Shown one piece after another: positions 1 through 12,921 of a DNA stretch of 64,000 nt (position 1 is its first letter; each line of letters opens with the position of its first letter). Both the position numbers and the translations under genes were made by a program. The stretch is taken from NCBI RefSeq assembly GCF_016545825.1, contig NC_052613.1, positions 2,728,001 to 2,792,000 on the forward strand. The letters run 5' to 3'. Origin of the DNA: Eucalyptus grandis. Taxonomy: Eukaryota; Streptophyta; Magnoliopsida; Myrtales; Myrtaceae. Below the pieces are notes generated by a model. It saw only the letters and a program-made list of their open reading frames with translations, did not search any database and was not told where the DNA came from.

Positions 1-3000
1 AGCCATGTGTGCATGAGGAGCTTATGCTACTGGATTTGTCGAACAGCAGGCTAGCGTTGAGGAATGGAGGTTGGTTCGGTTGGGGTACTACACAGTCTTT
101 GTCAAGGAGCATCTCGACGACTCCAGACATGGGCGGTCGCAATTCCATGGAGGCTTGAGTGCATAGAAGGCTGATTTGGAGCACATTTGATGCCTCTAGG
201 ATAGGGAATTTACCTCGTAAGGCCGGATCAATGCACGCAGCTAAATTATTCGACTTGCAGTGCTTCCATACCTGCAAAGCAATCATGGAATTTCCATGAC
301 TCCCTTATATCTGAAGATAAATCTGCTAACAACAATGAAGAATTGTTGGGAAAATCAAAAGATTAGATAATCCTAGTGTGTCGTGGCCAGGAAAGTAAGC
401 GTTGGTCTCAGTTCTTCCTAATCGTAGGGACGAGCAATTTTACCGACTGTAATACCGTGCTTGACCCCCGTGTGTATATGCTATTCTTCCTACCACTCAA
501 GACTTCAAGAACCAGCACCCCAAAAGCATAAACATCAGCTTTCTCCGTTAGCTGTCCCCTCACAAGATATTCAGACGCCATGTAACCACTGCATGGTTTA
601 CCATCTATTAGATATAAACCATTCTTAGCCCAGAGAAGATGTGAAGTGAAGAGAAGGATGATACGCAAAAGCACTTTGACAGGCCAAACTTGTCAGATTG
701 AGGAAATAGAAAGTGCCGACTATGGTTTCAAGCAGGCTACTAATGAAAATGCATTCTTACAGTGTGCCGGCAATTCCTGTGCTAAGATGAGACTTATCCA
801 CAGCAATGCGTCGGGCAAGCCTGAAATCTGAGATTTTTGCCGTGAGATTTTTGTCGAGGAGGATGTTGCTAGTTTTTATGTCCCGGTGGATGATTTTCAC
901 TCCACAGCCTCCATGAAGATATGCGAGGCCCTCAGCTGTTCCTGTGATGATGTGCAGCCTCTCCTCCCAAGTTAGGACAGGGGTCGCATTGTTAACTGCA
1001 ACAATAGATTCTATTCACTTATTTTGAAAGACAAGCAGAGTGGAGTGCGACAGACATAACCAAAGAAGGCAAGAGATTTTTGAAACCTACGACTTAAAAA
1101 TCATAAGATGGAAGCATTGCTTGCAATGAAAGAAGCTAGTTGCTAAGAATGCAAATTGAACCGACGCTTGTCGTAAAGGGTAGATCTCTTCTTGGCATTG
1201 AACGATGACTATAAGTGTGTTGTGTAGTTATACGAAGAACCAGCTACTTACCAAAAAGAACTTGATCAAGACTTCCATTAGGAAGATATTCATAGACGAG
1301 GAGACTCTCTGGGCCTTCGATGCTGCATCCCAAAAGCCTAAGGAGGTTCTTGTGTTGGATCCCACTAATCAGGTTCACCTCATTGAAGAAGTCATCCACC
1401 CATTGTCGCGTGTTGAACACCGACCTCTTAACTGCGACGACCTTCCCGTCAGGTAAATTCCCTTTGTACACGGAACCGCCACCCCCTTGCCCTAGCTTCC
1501 TCAAGTCATCAAAGAAGTTGGTGGCCTTCTCCAGCGTCTCGTACTTGAAATATAAGCTAAACTTGCTCTTGCTTGCCCATAATTGCATGATGTTATTTTG
1601 CACCGAACAAGGATGAATGCAAAATTCATGTCATCAAGCTTGTGTTCAAGAATTACCAAGAGATCATTTTACGCATTTGAAACGAATTGTTTACCTTGTT
1701 TCTTCTTGGAGTACTTCTTGTATCCAATGTATGCACCAATGAGAACAAGCGCAGTCGTTGCAGCAACCGATGAGGTTATTGCTATGGGTATGTGGACCCT
1801 AGATGACCCTGCAAAATGATAGACAACATCGGGTTGAGATGAGCGAGTTCATTAATCATTCCAAAAATCTGGCAAACATCGAATCATATGATCATTCAAA
1901 TTAAACTTAGGGTGCATTCGTTTGGGGGAAAATTTCATAAAAAATGAAAATATTTTTTGATGATTTTCAAGAAAATGATTAATTTTCTTTTGTTTGGTGA
2001 TATATGATTGAAAATTTTTTTGGTGCTTAAATTTCATTTGGAAAATGATTTCAATTTCATAAACAAAAAAAATCTTTTTTTAAATAATTTTTATCTAATT
2101 TTCTTTCTCTTTCCTTCTTCCTCCTCCACCAATCGACACCAAGCCTTGATAGGACACCACCACCATCGTCAAGGCCTAGTGAGGGCCAACATGACCAGCC
2201 TCGGGCAAGGTCGAGCTTGCTAGATTTTGGCGTTTGTTGCAACGAGGTTGGCAAGCCTTGAGCTTGCCATAAGTCGGCTTGCCCGAGGACCATTGAAGGA
2301 GGAAGAAGGAAAAGAAAAAAGAAAAGGAAAGGAAAAATATTTAAAAATTGATCTTTCAAATAAAATATTTAAAAATTCCATATGGGCAATTTTTGAAAGT
2401 GTTTTTACCTTCTTAGATTTAGGAATTCACTTTTCTAATTTTATGAATGAATATCTTCCTTGATCGGAAGGTGTTTTTGATCAATTAATCTTTTTTGGTG
2501 AACTAAACGGGCGAAAGTTTATAATCTAAATTCGAGAAAACACCTTTTGTCAAACAAACACACTATTGGGTTATGCTCATTTCGCGGATAATATTTTCCT
2601 AGAAAACACCTTTCTCATTTTTCAGCATTCGGTTCGCTTAGGAAAATGAATTAATGGAAAATATTTTTCTGGTCAATGGAAAACTATGCTTATATTCAAG
2701 AAAATGATTTCCTCTTTGAAAAAGTTGGAAAATATTGTCTAAAATATTATTAGGTATTGATGTTTGGATCTGAAACTCTACATTTGACCACAAAAACCCC
2801 AACGCCGATTCCGCTGGTTCCTAAGTCTTTAACGCTTAGTATGGGTCCATCACAGTTGGTTTCGGATCCATTGAGGTTGGGACCAAGTCTCTTGGACATG
2901 AGTCCATCAAGACGAGATATGGGTGAATTGAGGTCAAGCTCTCAACGCCTATGCCCGAATCCATCATGGCTGGGCTTGAACCCTTGGTGCTTCTGCCCTA

Positions 3001-4421
3001 ATGCCTCAACATTTGAGCTAGCATCCATAAAGGCAAGGCCTAGGCCTCGACACTCGAGCTCTAGTCCCCTACACTCAACCTTAGGTCCTGAATTAATGAA
3101 ACTTTGTTCTTATAAGAATATATCTTTTTAAATAAAAATTCAATTATTTTAAAAAATTCAAAATTTTAATTACTTTAAAAATTGAATTTTTAATTAAATT
3201 TTATTTTTTTTTTTTTTTTCTTTCTTTTTGCTTTTGCCTCGGCTGATCACTGGCCTCCGAGACAGCTAGCAATTGACCATAGGCAAGGGAAGAGCTCATT
3301 GTTCTAGTGATTCCAAGATCTTATTCACCTTTGACGAGACTCAAGTCGCTGTTCTAACTAGACTCAAGCCGAGCGACTCGAGCTCGACCTCACATGAGGT
3401 CTCGCCAATTGTCACCATGGCCAGCAATCAGCTAAAAAGGAAAAAGAATAGAAAATAACAATAATAAAAAAAAAAATCGATATTTTTAAAAATGAAAAGA
3501 AAAGAAAGTTTAAAAAAATATCATTAAAAGAAGTGCCTTAATTGACCAACATGAGGAAACCACAATTGGAAAAATCGAAATCTGACAGTAGACACAGAAG
3601 AGCGTCGGTTTTTCTTTAATGGCGAGGAAGCCATCTTTTAAGTCGATAAACCAGAGAACAGGACCCTAGTTGTTACCTCCGCTATCGGGGACGTTGTAGA
3701 ACTTTGTGGTCGAGTAACGGAGGAAGCATCCCGCGTTCATGGCCCGCGCTTCTTCTCCAGGTGCGCAGCTTCTCGCCATCGAAGTTGCATTCTCCAAACA
3801 GAATCTGCAACCGCCGGCATCAAGCGCGCTCCAACACTGTGCCAAAGCATATACCCCGGCGACTCCTCCAACTTCGTCCTCCCCAGCCACCGTGAAGCCC
3901 TTGTTCTGCACTGCGCTTGCCAAGACATTCCTCAGGACACGGTCCACCCTATCCGAGAGCTCAGCCACTCTCTCCGCCGGGACTGTCAAATTGGAGCTAC
4001 ACTTGAGCATGCCATACGTCGGATCGACGGTCTCGTTGTAGAAGTCGTAACTCCCGTAACGGAGGAAGCAGCCATCGAGGTAGAGCCGACCGAAGTTGGG
4101 GAGGCAGGTCCAGCTCTTGATAAAGCAGAGGAGACAGTCAGACTCAGTCAAGTCGCCGTGGCACTGGGCGAGGCCGTACACTGCCGGCGGCGGCGAGGTG
4201 AGGGAGTAGTTGCCCCAGCGCTGGTTGGCGACGCTCTTAGAGATCTCCCTCATGACTGCCACAAAGTTGGGGACGATGTTTTGGGCGACGATCCCAGTGC
4301 AGTTCTCGCAGTAGAGGCCCGCTTCGGTGGGTCTAGGGTCGGAGACGGTGAGAGAGAAGAAGAACGAGGAGAGCTCGAGAAGAGCAAGGGCGATTGATGG
4401 GCTCGCTCCGTTCGACTTCAT
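1..4421 (-). pseudogene. CRK3-like: CRK copy 1: cysteine-rich receptor-like kinase, CRK3-like, 3' end cut by window edge, probably decaying
   Basis: Exons read on the minus strand are 3677-4421, 1695-1808, 1252-1602, 761-995, 444-588 and 271 to beyond position 1. Exon 1 encodes a signal peptide and two DUF26 (Gnk2-type) domains, each with the C-x8-C-x2-C core (CHGDLTESDC-LLC and CWSALDAGGC-RFC). Exon 2 encodes the transmembrane helix, and the rest a Ser/Thr kinase with GQGGGG loop, AVK lysine and HRDIKTSN catalytic loop. Family members are plasma-membrane receptor kinases in stress and immune signalling. Three defects are visible. The intron 2 acceptor, AG in copies 2 and 3, reads GG at 1603-1604. 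The metal-binding DFG is DFR. The APE motif is ASE. The first DUF26 domain is also about four residues shorter than in copy 3, just before CLPNFG. No frameshift or stop was found in the exons. I infer a decaying gene or pseudokinase; another acceptor might still be used. Confidence 0.8.
1809..3676 (-). other. Intron 1 of CRK copy 1, repeat-filled
   Basis: A long AT-rich intron separates the ectodomain exon from the transmembrane exon. It holds TTTGTTT/GGAAAATATTTTCC-type MITE-like inverted sequence (about 1910-2740) and a degenerate segment with repeated words of the TTGAGG/CAAGCC kind (2780-3080). The same content is in intron 1 of copies 2 and 3, so these insertions predate the gene duplications. 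No exon-like reading frame was found. Confidence 0.55.
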
Positions 4422-4690
4422 GGGCTCTGTTTGAGATATGCTCGTTTATTCCTTCTCTCTGTTATCTTCAAAGAGAGAAGAAGAAGAAGAAGAAAAGGGA
4501 CAGATTGACCAAGAGCGTGAGGGGAGATCCGATTCAACCTGTTGATCTCATAAACCTTCAACCTGGCTACACGACGCGAAATCGAAGCGGCTAACTGGGG
4601 CTTAACTTTCGGGTCTCATTTCTCACGTCCCTCCTTGCTGTCTTTATGCTACATTAGAGTTTTTGGAAAGTGCCACGGTAATGACATGTC
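4422..4690 (-). promoter_or_regulatory. 5' leader and proximal promoter of CRK copy 1
   Basis: This stretch aligns with the sequence immediately upstream of copies 2 and 3. It includes a GAA-rich run (CTT repeats in the gene's sense) within 100 bp of the ATG, typical of plant 5' leaders. Conservation fades beyond about 4690. I see no convincing TATA box. Confidence 0.5.
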
Positions 4691-5740
4691 TCTCTCCACA
4701 CTCTCCCCCTCTCTCTAGAAAGAGGGTGGAATGCAATGTTTGACACGGCGGGCATGATGGGTTCTGAGAGCTTTCGAGTCAGAAAAGATTTTGGGTTGAG
4801 AGCGGTCGAGACGCCAGAGAGAGACCTGCAGCAACTGATCGAGACGCCAGGGTGATGATTGGACGATATTATTTAATCTATTATGAAAATAACAATAAAT
4901 TTTGGACAACCAAAAAATTATTAAAAAGTTCATTTATTCAAAAATATGTGCTTTACAACAAACTGTTATTCTTATAGTAACCTAAAAATTATCATGTTAG
5001 CAAAGTTCGAACCTAAAACCAAATAACCAGACCGGTTTTAGGTCCCAAGATATACAGAGTAGGTCTCTGATTCCAAAAATTGAGGAACCTATTTTAACAG
5101 GTATTACCCAAGTTCTAGGTAAATGAAACTTGGAACAAGTTTTATATTTTTTTTGTATTTATATCTTCATACGATTTTGTAATATTCCATGGCATTTGAT
5201 GATGAATGTCTAATCTAGAATCACTAGTCTAAGCTTTTATTTTATAATTGAGACTTTTAATTTATTAATGTTTCATATTCTTCATATGTCTAAATATAAG
5301 TTATGGCCGGTGAATTATTGTGGTAATTAAAAAATGATAATTCACTATAATCATTCAATCAATAAATATATATGGAACTTGAGACAACGTAGGTTCCAAG
5401 TTTAAAAGTATGTATGGTAGGTTCTAAATTCCAAAAATGAAAAACCTATTATAACGTGTAGGTACTATGAATCCAATATTTGCATGGATGTGGTTGGGGC
5501 TAGTAAATAAGGTCCATCATTGGAAATTCATGTACGTAATTACACAAAATTCATCGACCTTAATTTGACTTTAGATGATCAAATTTGGCCTCGAGTGTTT
5601 CAGATGAGATTCCCCTTTCATTTTTCATACATGTAAATTTGACTTTTAGGAGGTGTCCAAGCTAGTATATATGCACGTGCCTACTCAAATGAGTCACCAA
5701 ATGAACGATTGGGCACCATCTTTTTTTCTAGCCTGAATTT
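4691..5740. other. AT-rich spacer, no gene seen
   Basis: No coding frame of note. Between about 5030 and 5480 there are two diverged direct copies of a segment containing a GGTTCCAAG/TTCCAAAAATT-type motif, suggesting a degenerate repeat of unknown family. Confidence 0.35.
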
Positions 5741-5954
5741 AGAAATAAGTGCATTGAAAATCTTAACATTTATCACGAAAATCTAAATTGAGTTTTAAAA
5801 CTTTCAAAAAGTGTAATTAAGTCCTAAAACAATTCTCTTAAAATTTTCAAAAATTGTAATCACTAGAAGGACATAGATTGGACCAATTTGATAAGTTTTA
5901 GAACTTGATTGTGCCTTTATGATAAATTTTAGAACTTTCAATGCACTTATTTCT
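5741..5954. mobile_element. Small MITE with ~30-bp terminal inverted repeats
   Basis: Starts AGAAATAAGTGCATTGAAA and ends with the inverse, TTTCAATGCACTTATTTCT. The interior is AT-rich and non-coding. A related, left-truncated copy lies at about 35995-36200 in the next spacer unit. The target duplication is unclear. Confidence 0.55.
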
Positions 5955-6245
5955 TAGATTTATGTATGACCTCTTCTACCTTGATTATCAACCGCTACAC
6001 AGAGTTCCACCAATCAAAGACACCTAGGAACGTGGTAGTTCATACAAGACCGTCTCAATTCACATCTAAAATAGGAGGAAATCTTAGGAAAACTAAGCAA
6101 GTTCTCATATCAATAAGTTGCAAGCGTGAAGCGATTCAACAACTCTTCTGTGCTTTCCAAAGCACATGAAATAAAAGAATGACAAGCATAAAATCATTTT
6201 TAAGTCTCGTGTGATTCAACAGATCATATGCACTGAGTCCCTAAG
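5955..6245. repeat. Spacer repeat block a
   Basis: Closely matches 36198-36417 and then 37058-37120, where the second copy is interrupted by about 640 bp. It begins with the GACCTCTTCTACCTTGA motif. The short reading frame inside (5966-6169) is not conserved in the second copy, so it is not called as a gene. Confidence 0.6.
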
Positions 6246-6480
6246 TGCTTGAGAAGCACACGACGCAATATAAGTTCGGGGTTTGGCCGTTACCGCGCCT
6301 GAGTCGACCGCGAAATTATTTCAGTCGCCAAGATTCGACCTCCACGCATACACAGCACCAATTATAGAAAAAGGTAGATGCCCCAATTTTCATAGCCTAT
6401 GCCCACACCACATAAACAATAGTGGAGGAGGAAGAAGGCCTAAAACTATGATTCCAGATTTAATATTTAAAAAATAAAGC
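6246..6480. other. Unique spacer
   Basis: Not obviously repeated elsewhere in the window and without a recognisable product. Confidence 0.3.
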
Positions 6481-8340
6481 ATACATTTCTTTTTTAAAGA
6501 TTTTATTTCAAGAAATATTGTATTTTACCAAATTCTAATTCACTTGCTTAGCTGGTAAACTACACGCACCAAAAGAAAATGTTAATAAACTTCCAATGAA
6601 TTGATATAACACCAAAAGTTATTATATTTCAAGGTAAAAGCAATAAAGTTTATCGATAAAGTCAAATGTCAAAAAACTGGTAAAACGAAAAGAGTGCAAT
6701 TAAAGTTGTGACCACGGAAAAATGAACATGAAGATCAAGTAATTCTATCATCAAGGAGAAAATGAATTATTATGGCACCAAACTTAGGTTAAAATTCCCA
6801 GCGCACCACCTAGTTTAACCTTCATAGCAAAAGGAGCTTAAACCCTTCATCCCTAGACTCGAGTTTGTCACACATCACCTCAAATTTACTAGCTTTGATC
6901 ATGTGATTTATCAAACTTTTCTCCAAATGAGTAATCAACTAGTTTTGGATTCCTAACTATTATTTGAGTTAGTCACAAAGTTAATACCAAAAAATATCTC
7001 AAGTCAATAAACTAGTGTCGGTGTTACATTTATCCTAAATTAAGTTTCGTAATTTTCTTGTCATAAAAAATTATAAACTCATCTCTAATGTGATCAATCT
7101 TTCCTTTGTCAGCTTTTGTCCAATATTCTAGAGAATTATGAACATGGAAACACACTTGGAAAACAATTTGGATGATCGCTGATATGACTTAGCTCCTTGT
7201 GAAAATTCACCATAGATGGGTCTCCCAAATGACATTGTTTCTGTGAAATCACTAGTGAGAATGCAGAAATATCTATTTGTAGCATGTGAGCCATGCACTA
7301 CACAATGAGCGGTCCAAGTGAAGTCCTCTCCTTTCTAAGGTTGCCCCTATCGTAGTTACAGCTCATGATCCATGCACATCTTAGGTCGAGCCGAGATGAA
7401 CGATAAACCCTAGTTCATAGCTTGTGATCAACTCAGTTACCTAACACATGCTTCATCTCGTGTTGCAGGTAATTAATGTTTTCGTGGGGACTCCGCATTG
7501 ACATTAAACTCCTGACCTAACTTGTTGGGTATATGCATGTTTTTTATCACGAATAAGTGAATAACCCATTTACAAATGATTGTTGATAGTGTTGGGGCAT
7601 ACAATAAGAGGTCATTGGCCTAATGTGATAGCTTCGATTCAAGTCATACCTAGTTAAGCAATTCTTCACTAACTTATTGTTATCATCATATGTTATATGT
7701 CTACTCAATATTCTCAAGGCCCTAATAACTAGATGGAATGGCCCTAATAATTCAAGGCCCTTTTGCCATTTATCCCAAAATGAAACTAAGAAAGAACATG
7801 AAGATTTGAGAAGAAACATTTTGGAGCGAGGGGCCAGAAAAGCTAGTGGAGAATCAGCATCGTATGGGCTTAAGTATGAGTGGACCAGGCCCGGTTGTGT
7901 TTTCTTTCTCTCTTTCATTAAAGCCAAGCCAAAATGCAAGGGTAAGAAGTATCAAAACATGATACATCTCGATGCCTTTATAACCTAGTCTACTTATCTA
8001 TTTGCTTCTTGAGTATAGTGAGTCAATACAGTATTCGTTAAAAAGAATTAAGATGTCTTTACATTCTATGATGACTGGCTCACTATTTTTCAAGAGCAAA
8101 GATGAATCTTGTAGATAGCTTATCAAAATGAAATTGTTTAACTTTCGAACTAACTCCAATTCTAAACAACCTACAAAGTGATGGAGAGCATGGCGACAAG
8201 CTAGGTTTCAAGTTGAAGAGTGCTGCTAGAGTTGTGTTTTTAGTCGGATCCTACAATTTATGAAGTTAGTTTCAGTTGTAGATGGAAATGAAGTCGACTC
8301 AAGCTATTTTTTTAGATTGAGTCAGGCTAGATAGGATGAT
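6481..8340. repeat. Spacer repeat unit 1, internally deleted
   Basis: A shortened version of the large repeat unit. 6481-6800 matches 19361-19680 and 54190-54540. 6800-7240 matches 23600-24070, 39890-40330 and 62390-62830. 7260-8340 matches 26100-27290 and 42660-43610. The jump at about 7240-7330 omits roughly 2 kb present in the other copies. No host gene. Confidence 0.65.
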
Positions 8341-8961
8341 TATGCAAGATTCACTCATTTAAATTTGATTTGAGGTCAAGCTCATCAATCTTCAGCTAGA
8401 TTGCTCACAAGCTTAATTGAACTTCTATCATCATCATCATATATATAAAGAAATTAATAGTTATCAATAAAATTCATGTAAACATTTGAAGAAATTTGGA
8501 AGGTTCAGATGCTCGCTTCCAAAAGCATGTTTCATCTTTCGCAAATCAAGAGACGCCCAGGAAGAGAAGAGAAGGGATTATTCATCTTCTCCACAAGACT
8601 AGGGTTTCATGGCTCTGCCAATCAACAGAAGCAATCGAAAAATGGCGAGAACATTGCTGAAGAGTCGACAAGTCCCAACACCACAAGCTTTGCCACTTGA
8701 ACATTCGCAAGTTCCAAGTTACTCCCTCTCCCTCCCCTCACATGATCTATACTAGGAGTGATGTTCTTCATGAAGGGATTCGACTTCAAAAAAGTTGGAT
8801 CTTAGGCTCATATTGCATTTGCAATATATGATTATGAATTAACGGCGTACATGCCCAAAGTATATGATGTTTTTGCATTTCTTGAGACTAATGGTGATGG
8901 GGGCTTTGCTTTTCTTCTTAGCATCCACCATAGTCTCTTCCTCCTCTTTGTCTCCATTTTC
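8341..8961. other. 3' flank shared by CRK copies 2 and 3, upper part
   Basis: 8590-8961 aligns with about 45430-45690 and, past the LTR insertion, continues at 12917. This is ancestral intergenic DNA lying 3' of CRK genes. No gene is recognised on either strand. Confidence 0.45.
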
Positions 8962-11900
8962 TGTCACACCCCAAAAGCTAACAGAAAATGGGGATGACAC
9001 ATTGTCTTTTGTTAATACCTAAATTTTGACTAAGTATTTAGGATTAAATTGTATAAAAGAATTAGAGATCAATCTAGCCCTAACAAAAATGATTTTCGTA
9101 TCAATTAGGTCTTAATTTTTATTTGCATCTATTAAGCTTTATTTCCTTTTTTTTCTTCCTTTATTTTTCACTTTTTTTCAGATAATTTATTTAATAAAAA
9201 ATAAAAAAAAAAAAAGGGTTCTTATGGGGCTGGGCGTGAAAGCCCAGCCCCGTCTTCTTGTTCTTTCCCGCACGGGCCCCAAGCCCACTCCCTTTTTTCT
9301 TCTTCTTGGCCCGGTCCCCTCCTTCTTGTCTTCTTCCTCCTTTTGCCTCTGCAACTCACGCACAGAGGAGGCCGGACGCGCGCCATGCCGGATGGAGGAG
9401 GAGACGGCTACGCACGTGGAGCGGCGCAGACGGAGGGGATGCCTCTTCAATGCGGTAGAGGAGGCGGCTTAGCTAGAGACACCTCGACAGGTGGGACGCC
9501 GGTTCGACCGGGGGAGGCCGCTCGGAGCGCGAAGGACCGGTGGTCCGAGCACCTCCGTCGACCGGCCTCCTTGCCTATAAATAGGGCGTCAGGGGGGAAG
9601 GCAACAGACACACAGAGAGAGATCGGAGGCCGCGAGCTCAGGACTTCCCCTGAGAGACTTCAGGGGAGGCCCGAGAGCAAGCAAGCCGAGATCTGAGAGA
9701 GAGAGCTCGTGGGCGGAGGGGGTTCAGATTTGGAGAGAGATCTGCGAGCGAGTTCGAGAGAGAAATCAAGGCTGAGACTCATCCCGACCACCCGTCGCCG
9801 CTGCGGCGTCACTTGCTGTTGCCCCGACGACCAGCCGCGAGCCCCGCCGTACTAAGCTCGCTGGCCCGATGCTCACTGCCCACCTCGTCGTCGCATCTTC
9901 CGATCTCTCGACGCCATCCCTATGCTGAGCCGATCCCTACCGTGCTTGCGTCGCCGCCATACCAGGTGGGGGCCATCGCTGGCTACCGCTTCCTTCCTCC
10001 CCTTTCACAATTTACTTGGCTTCTCTTTTTCTTGTTCTAGGTGTCCGGTTGCCGCCGTCGCCGTAACTCATGCGGTCAGAAACGCCGAAGGTGAGGACAG
10101 TCTCTGGAATGACAGCTCGGCCAAGGATCAAGCCTGCAACTGAGGCTAGCCAAGGCGGCGCTTGAGTGGGTGGATAGCCCGGCCGAGGCAAGCTACGCTG
10201 CCGTCTCAGCCGACCAGGTTGCGAAAATAGAGAGAGAGAGAGAGAGAGCTGGTCGAGCTGCGTTTCGGCTGACGGCGGTGGCGGGCGGGCGACGTCGTTC
10301 GTCGCGGCTGCTGAACCACGAAGAGGCAGTAGCGGCTGCAAAATCGGGTCGGGCGTGGGTCGCAATTCGGGCTAGGGTTGGGTTCTCGCGCCAAGTTCAA
10401 ATAAAACCATGGGTCGGGTTTGCCCTTTTAGGATTTGGGTCTAACTTCTCTGGGTTGTGGGTTGGGCTTCATTTCCTTTTCCTTTTCCCCATTTTTTGGT
10501 CATAGACTGGGCTCACCAGAAGGGCCCAACTAGGCCGCAGCTTCAACGACCCTGGTCGGACCCAACTCGGAAATCCGACCCAGGTCGTTGATATTATATT
10601 ATTATAATATAAAAATATGTTAATAAAAAAAAATTTAAAAATTTTTTTTTTTTTTACATTTTCCCAAAAAATCAGAAAAAGTCAAAAAATAATTTATATT
10701 TCAAAAAAAAGATCCAAAAGATCCAACAATACTTTTTATGTTCAAAAAGTAGTAAAAGACCAAAAATATATTTTTCTCCACAAATGCATGGAAAAATCCT
10801 TGAAAATCCAAAAAAACCTTAGGGTTTAAACAAGATTAGGTATTAGAATGGCATTAGTAATTAACTAGTCTAATCAAGTCCCTAATCCTAGTTTCTCTGA
10901 TTGCACAGGAGTGAAATAATTCTCTTAGTATTTCGCTTGGGTTTCTAATCGATTCACTCCAAATTGATTAGTGGCACTCTTATTTAAAATTAAATTGCAT
11001 GTTCAAAACTCATATGATAAGTCGTGAATTAGTAGGCTTGGGAGAGCTCTGACTAAGCCTAATAGACTTAGCCAGCCATTAGCCTCCGCACGCGCCCGCG
11101 CAATAGAGCGCTGAAAATGAGGTCGCAACACCTTTCACTTAGAAGATGTAGCTCCAAACTAAACCCAAAAACCCCATTTTGAAAGTGTTAGTTCATAACG
11201 CTCTCACACTAGATCATTAATAAGAATCAAAAAAAGATTGAAAAAAAAAAGAGATGTGAGCAATCACAGCTCAATAAGTAGTATATATCTCTTCTAAGTA
11301 GATCGAAAAACCACCATGCATATACTATATATAACAATACCAAAAACTCATAATTCAATACTTTAATATAAATATCAAATCATCTGTGTCATTTTATTTC
11401 AACAAGCTTTACATAATTCAGAAAATACTCATTAAAATCATCACAAATATCAATGGTCAAATCCATTGATCAATCTTATCAAAATCACATGCCAATGGTC
11501 TATTTAATTGATTCATCTCATATTAAAACACACGTCGATGATCCATCCATCGACCAATATTTTGCTTAATATCAAATTATAGTCACAATACAACGTTTGG
11601 TGACAAGGTGATCAACATTCCTCCCTGGCAAGGTCTCCACCTACAAAATCAGAAGCTTGGCCTAGAGGAATAACCTAAACCCAATATGCATACCTACAAG
11701 CCCCCCAATGGGCTCATGGTGATATTGAGCACCAAACCTACATCCTCCAATATCGACAATCAAATCTACGATCAATACTAATAATTGATTTCACAAAACA
11801 AAATGAATAATCTTTCTAAACTTTGTTCATCAAAATGAACACATTTCACAAGACATTTCTCATATCATTCCACAATTCTTCATAAATCAATTCACAAATT

Positions 11901-12916
11901 GATATGTAAAACCTTTCGAAACATCATTCATAAAAATTTTCTCAAAACATAGTTTTGCAAACCATTCATAACAATCAACTCAAGTTATGTTCAAAACATA
12001 CTTGGCCATTTCCAATAGACAAAAGGGTAGTAAATGCTCAATTTAATTTTTACACATTCACTATGCCCTATGCACCACTTTTTTTAATGTTCAAAGGAGT
12101 ATCAAATCATATAATGCTTCTTTAACTTATAATATAGATCATCCTATCATTTGTAAGACTTGGGTAAATAAGGGATAGTACTACTCACCTAGGAACATCT
12201 ACGACCAAATAAGAAATGTTACTTGAATCGTCAAACTCGCGGTCCCATCAAATAAGCGAGAAACAAGTTAAAATCAAGTAAAACATTACCTCAATTATGA
12301 ATCGATTAAACTAAGCTTAAACACTAACAAAATAATTCAAATGCACCCACAAATCACTTGTTTGAAGCGATTGTTCAAAGCTATTTGCAATGCAGAGCTT
12401 AAGCGCAAAATTTACTCACGCTTTAACTCTCTCCACTGAACTTCATTTCAATTGTACTTATAGTCAATAAAAAGCTCTTTCAACGTACTATAAGAACCCT
12501 AAGTTGGGCGATCCAAAATCAAGCCGAAAGCCATCAAAATATGGACCCAAAATCACTGGATGCTCACTATGCATCATGCGTGGAAAACCTAAAATTTTTA
12601 CCACCATGACACCCCCACACACACACGCACGCACACAAACACAAAAGCAGCTTAATGATTCCTTAAAGCTTAAAATTTACTTAACCTTGAATTTGTGCCC
12701 TAACTTTGAATATTACTTCAATTAAACGAACGAAGGGCACGATCAATTACGAACGTGCGAATCGAAGTTAATGGCTTAGCAAGGGCCGTGGTGCAAGCGC
12801 ATCTCAATCCCTTTTTATTAATCAGAGCATTCACTGTTCACCATTCACCTTTTCTTTTTCCTTTTTTATCTCATTGACTTTTGACCTTTGACTTGGTCAA
12901 AAATTCAAATATTACA
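8962..12916 (+). mobile_element. Solo LTR (3.95 kb) with perfect 5-bp target duplication
   Basis: Starts TGTCACACCCC and ends AATATTACA (TG...CA), flanked by TTTTC at 8957-8961 and 12917-12921. The homologous site near 45690 lacks it, confirming an insertion. No internal gag-pol and no second LTR are seen, so it is a solo LTR or non-coding derivative. A GC-rich first third contains a TATA box followed by GA-rich leader sequence, so transcription would run on the plus strand. Long LTRs of this kind are typical of gypsy elements; clade assignment is inference. Short open frames in the GC-rich part are not supported as genes. Confidence 0.75.
9575..9584 (+). promoter_or_regulatory. TATA box of the LTR
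   Basis: CTATAAATAG sits between a GC-rich upstream stretch and a GA-rich stretch (about 9602-9720) that looks like a transcribed leader. This is the expected U3/R arrangement. Confidence 0.5.
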
Positions 12917-12921
12917 TTTTC

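Noticed and set aside
6283..6477. Short plus-strand frame in unique spacer
   Set aside because: No homology pattern, domain or splice context, and a length expected by chance.
9343..9696. GC-rich open frames in the 8962-12916 LTR
   Set aside because: They overlap in several frames, span the TATA box and show no family motif. Composition explains them.
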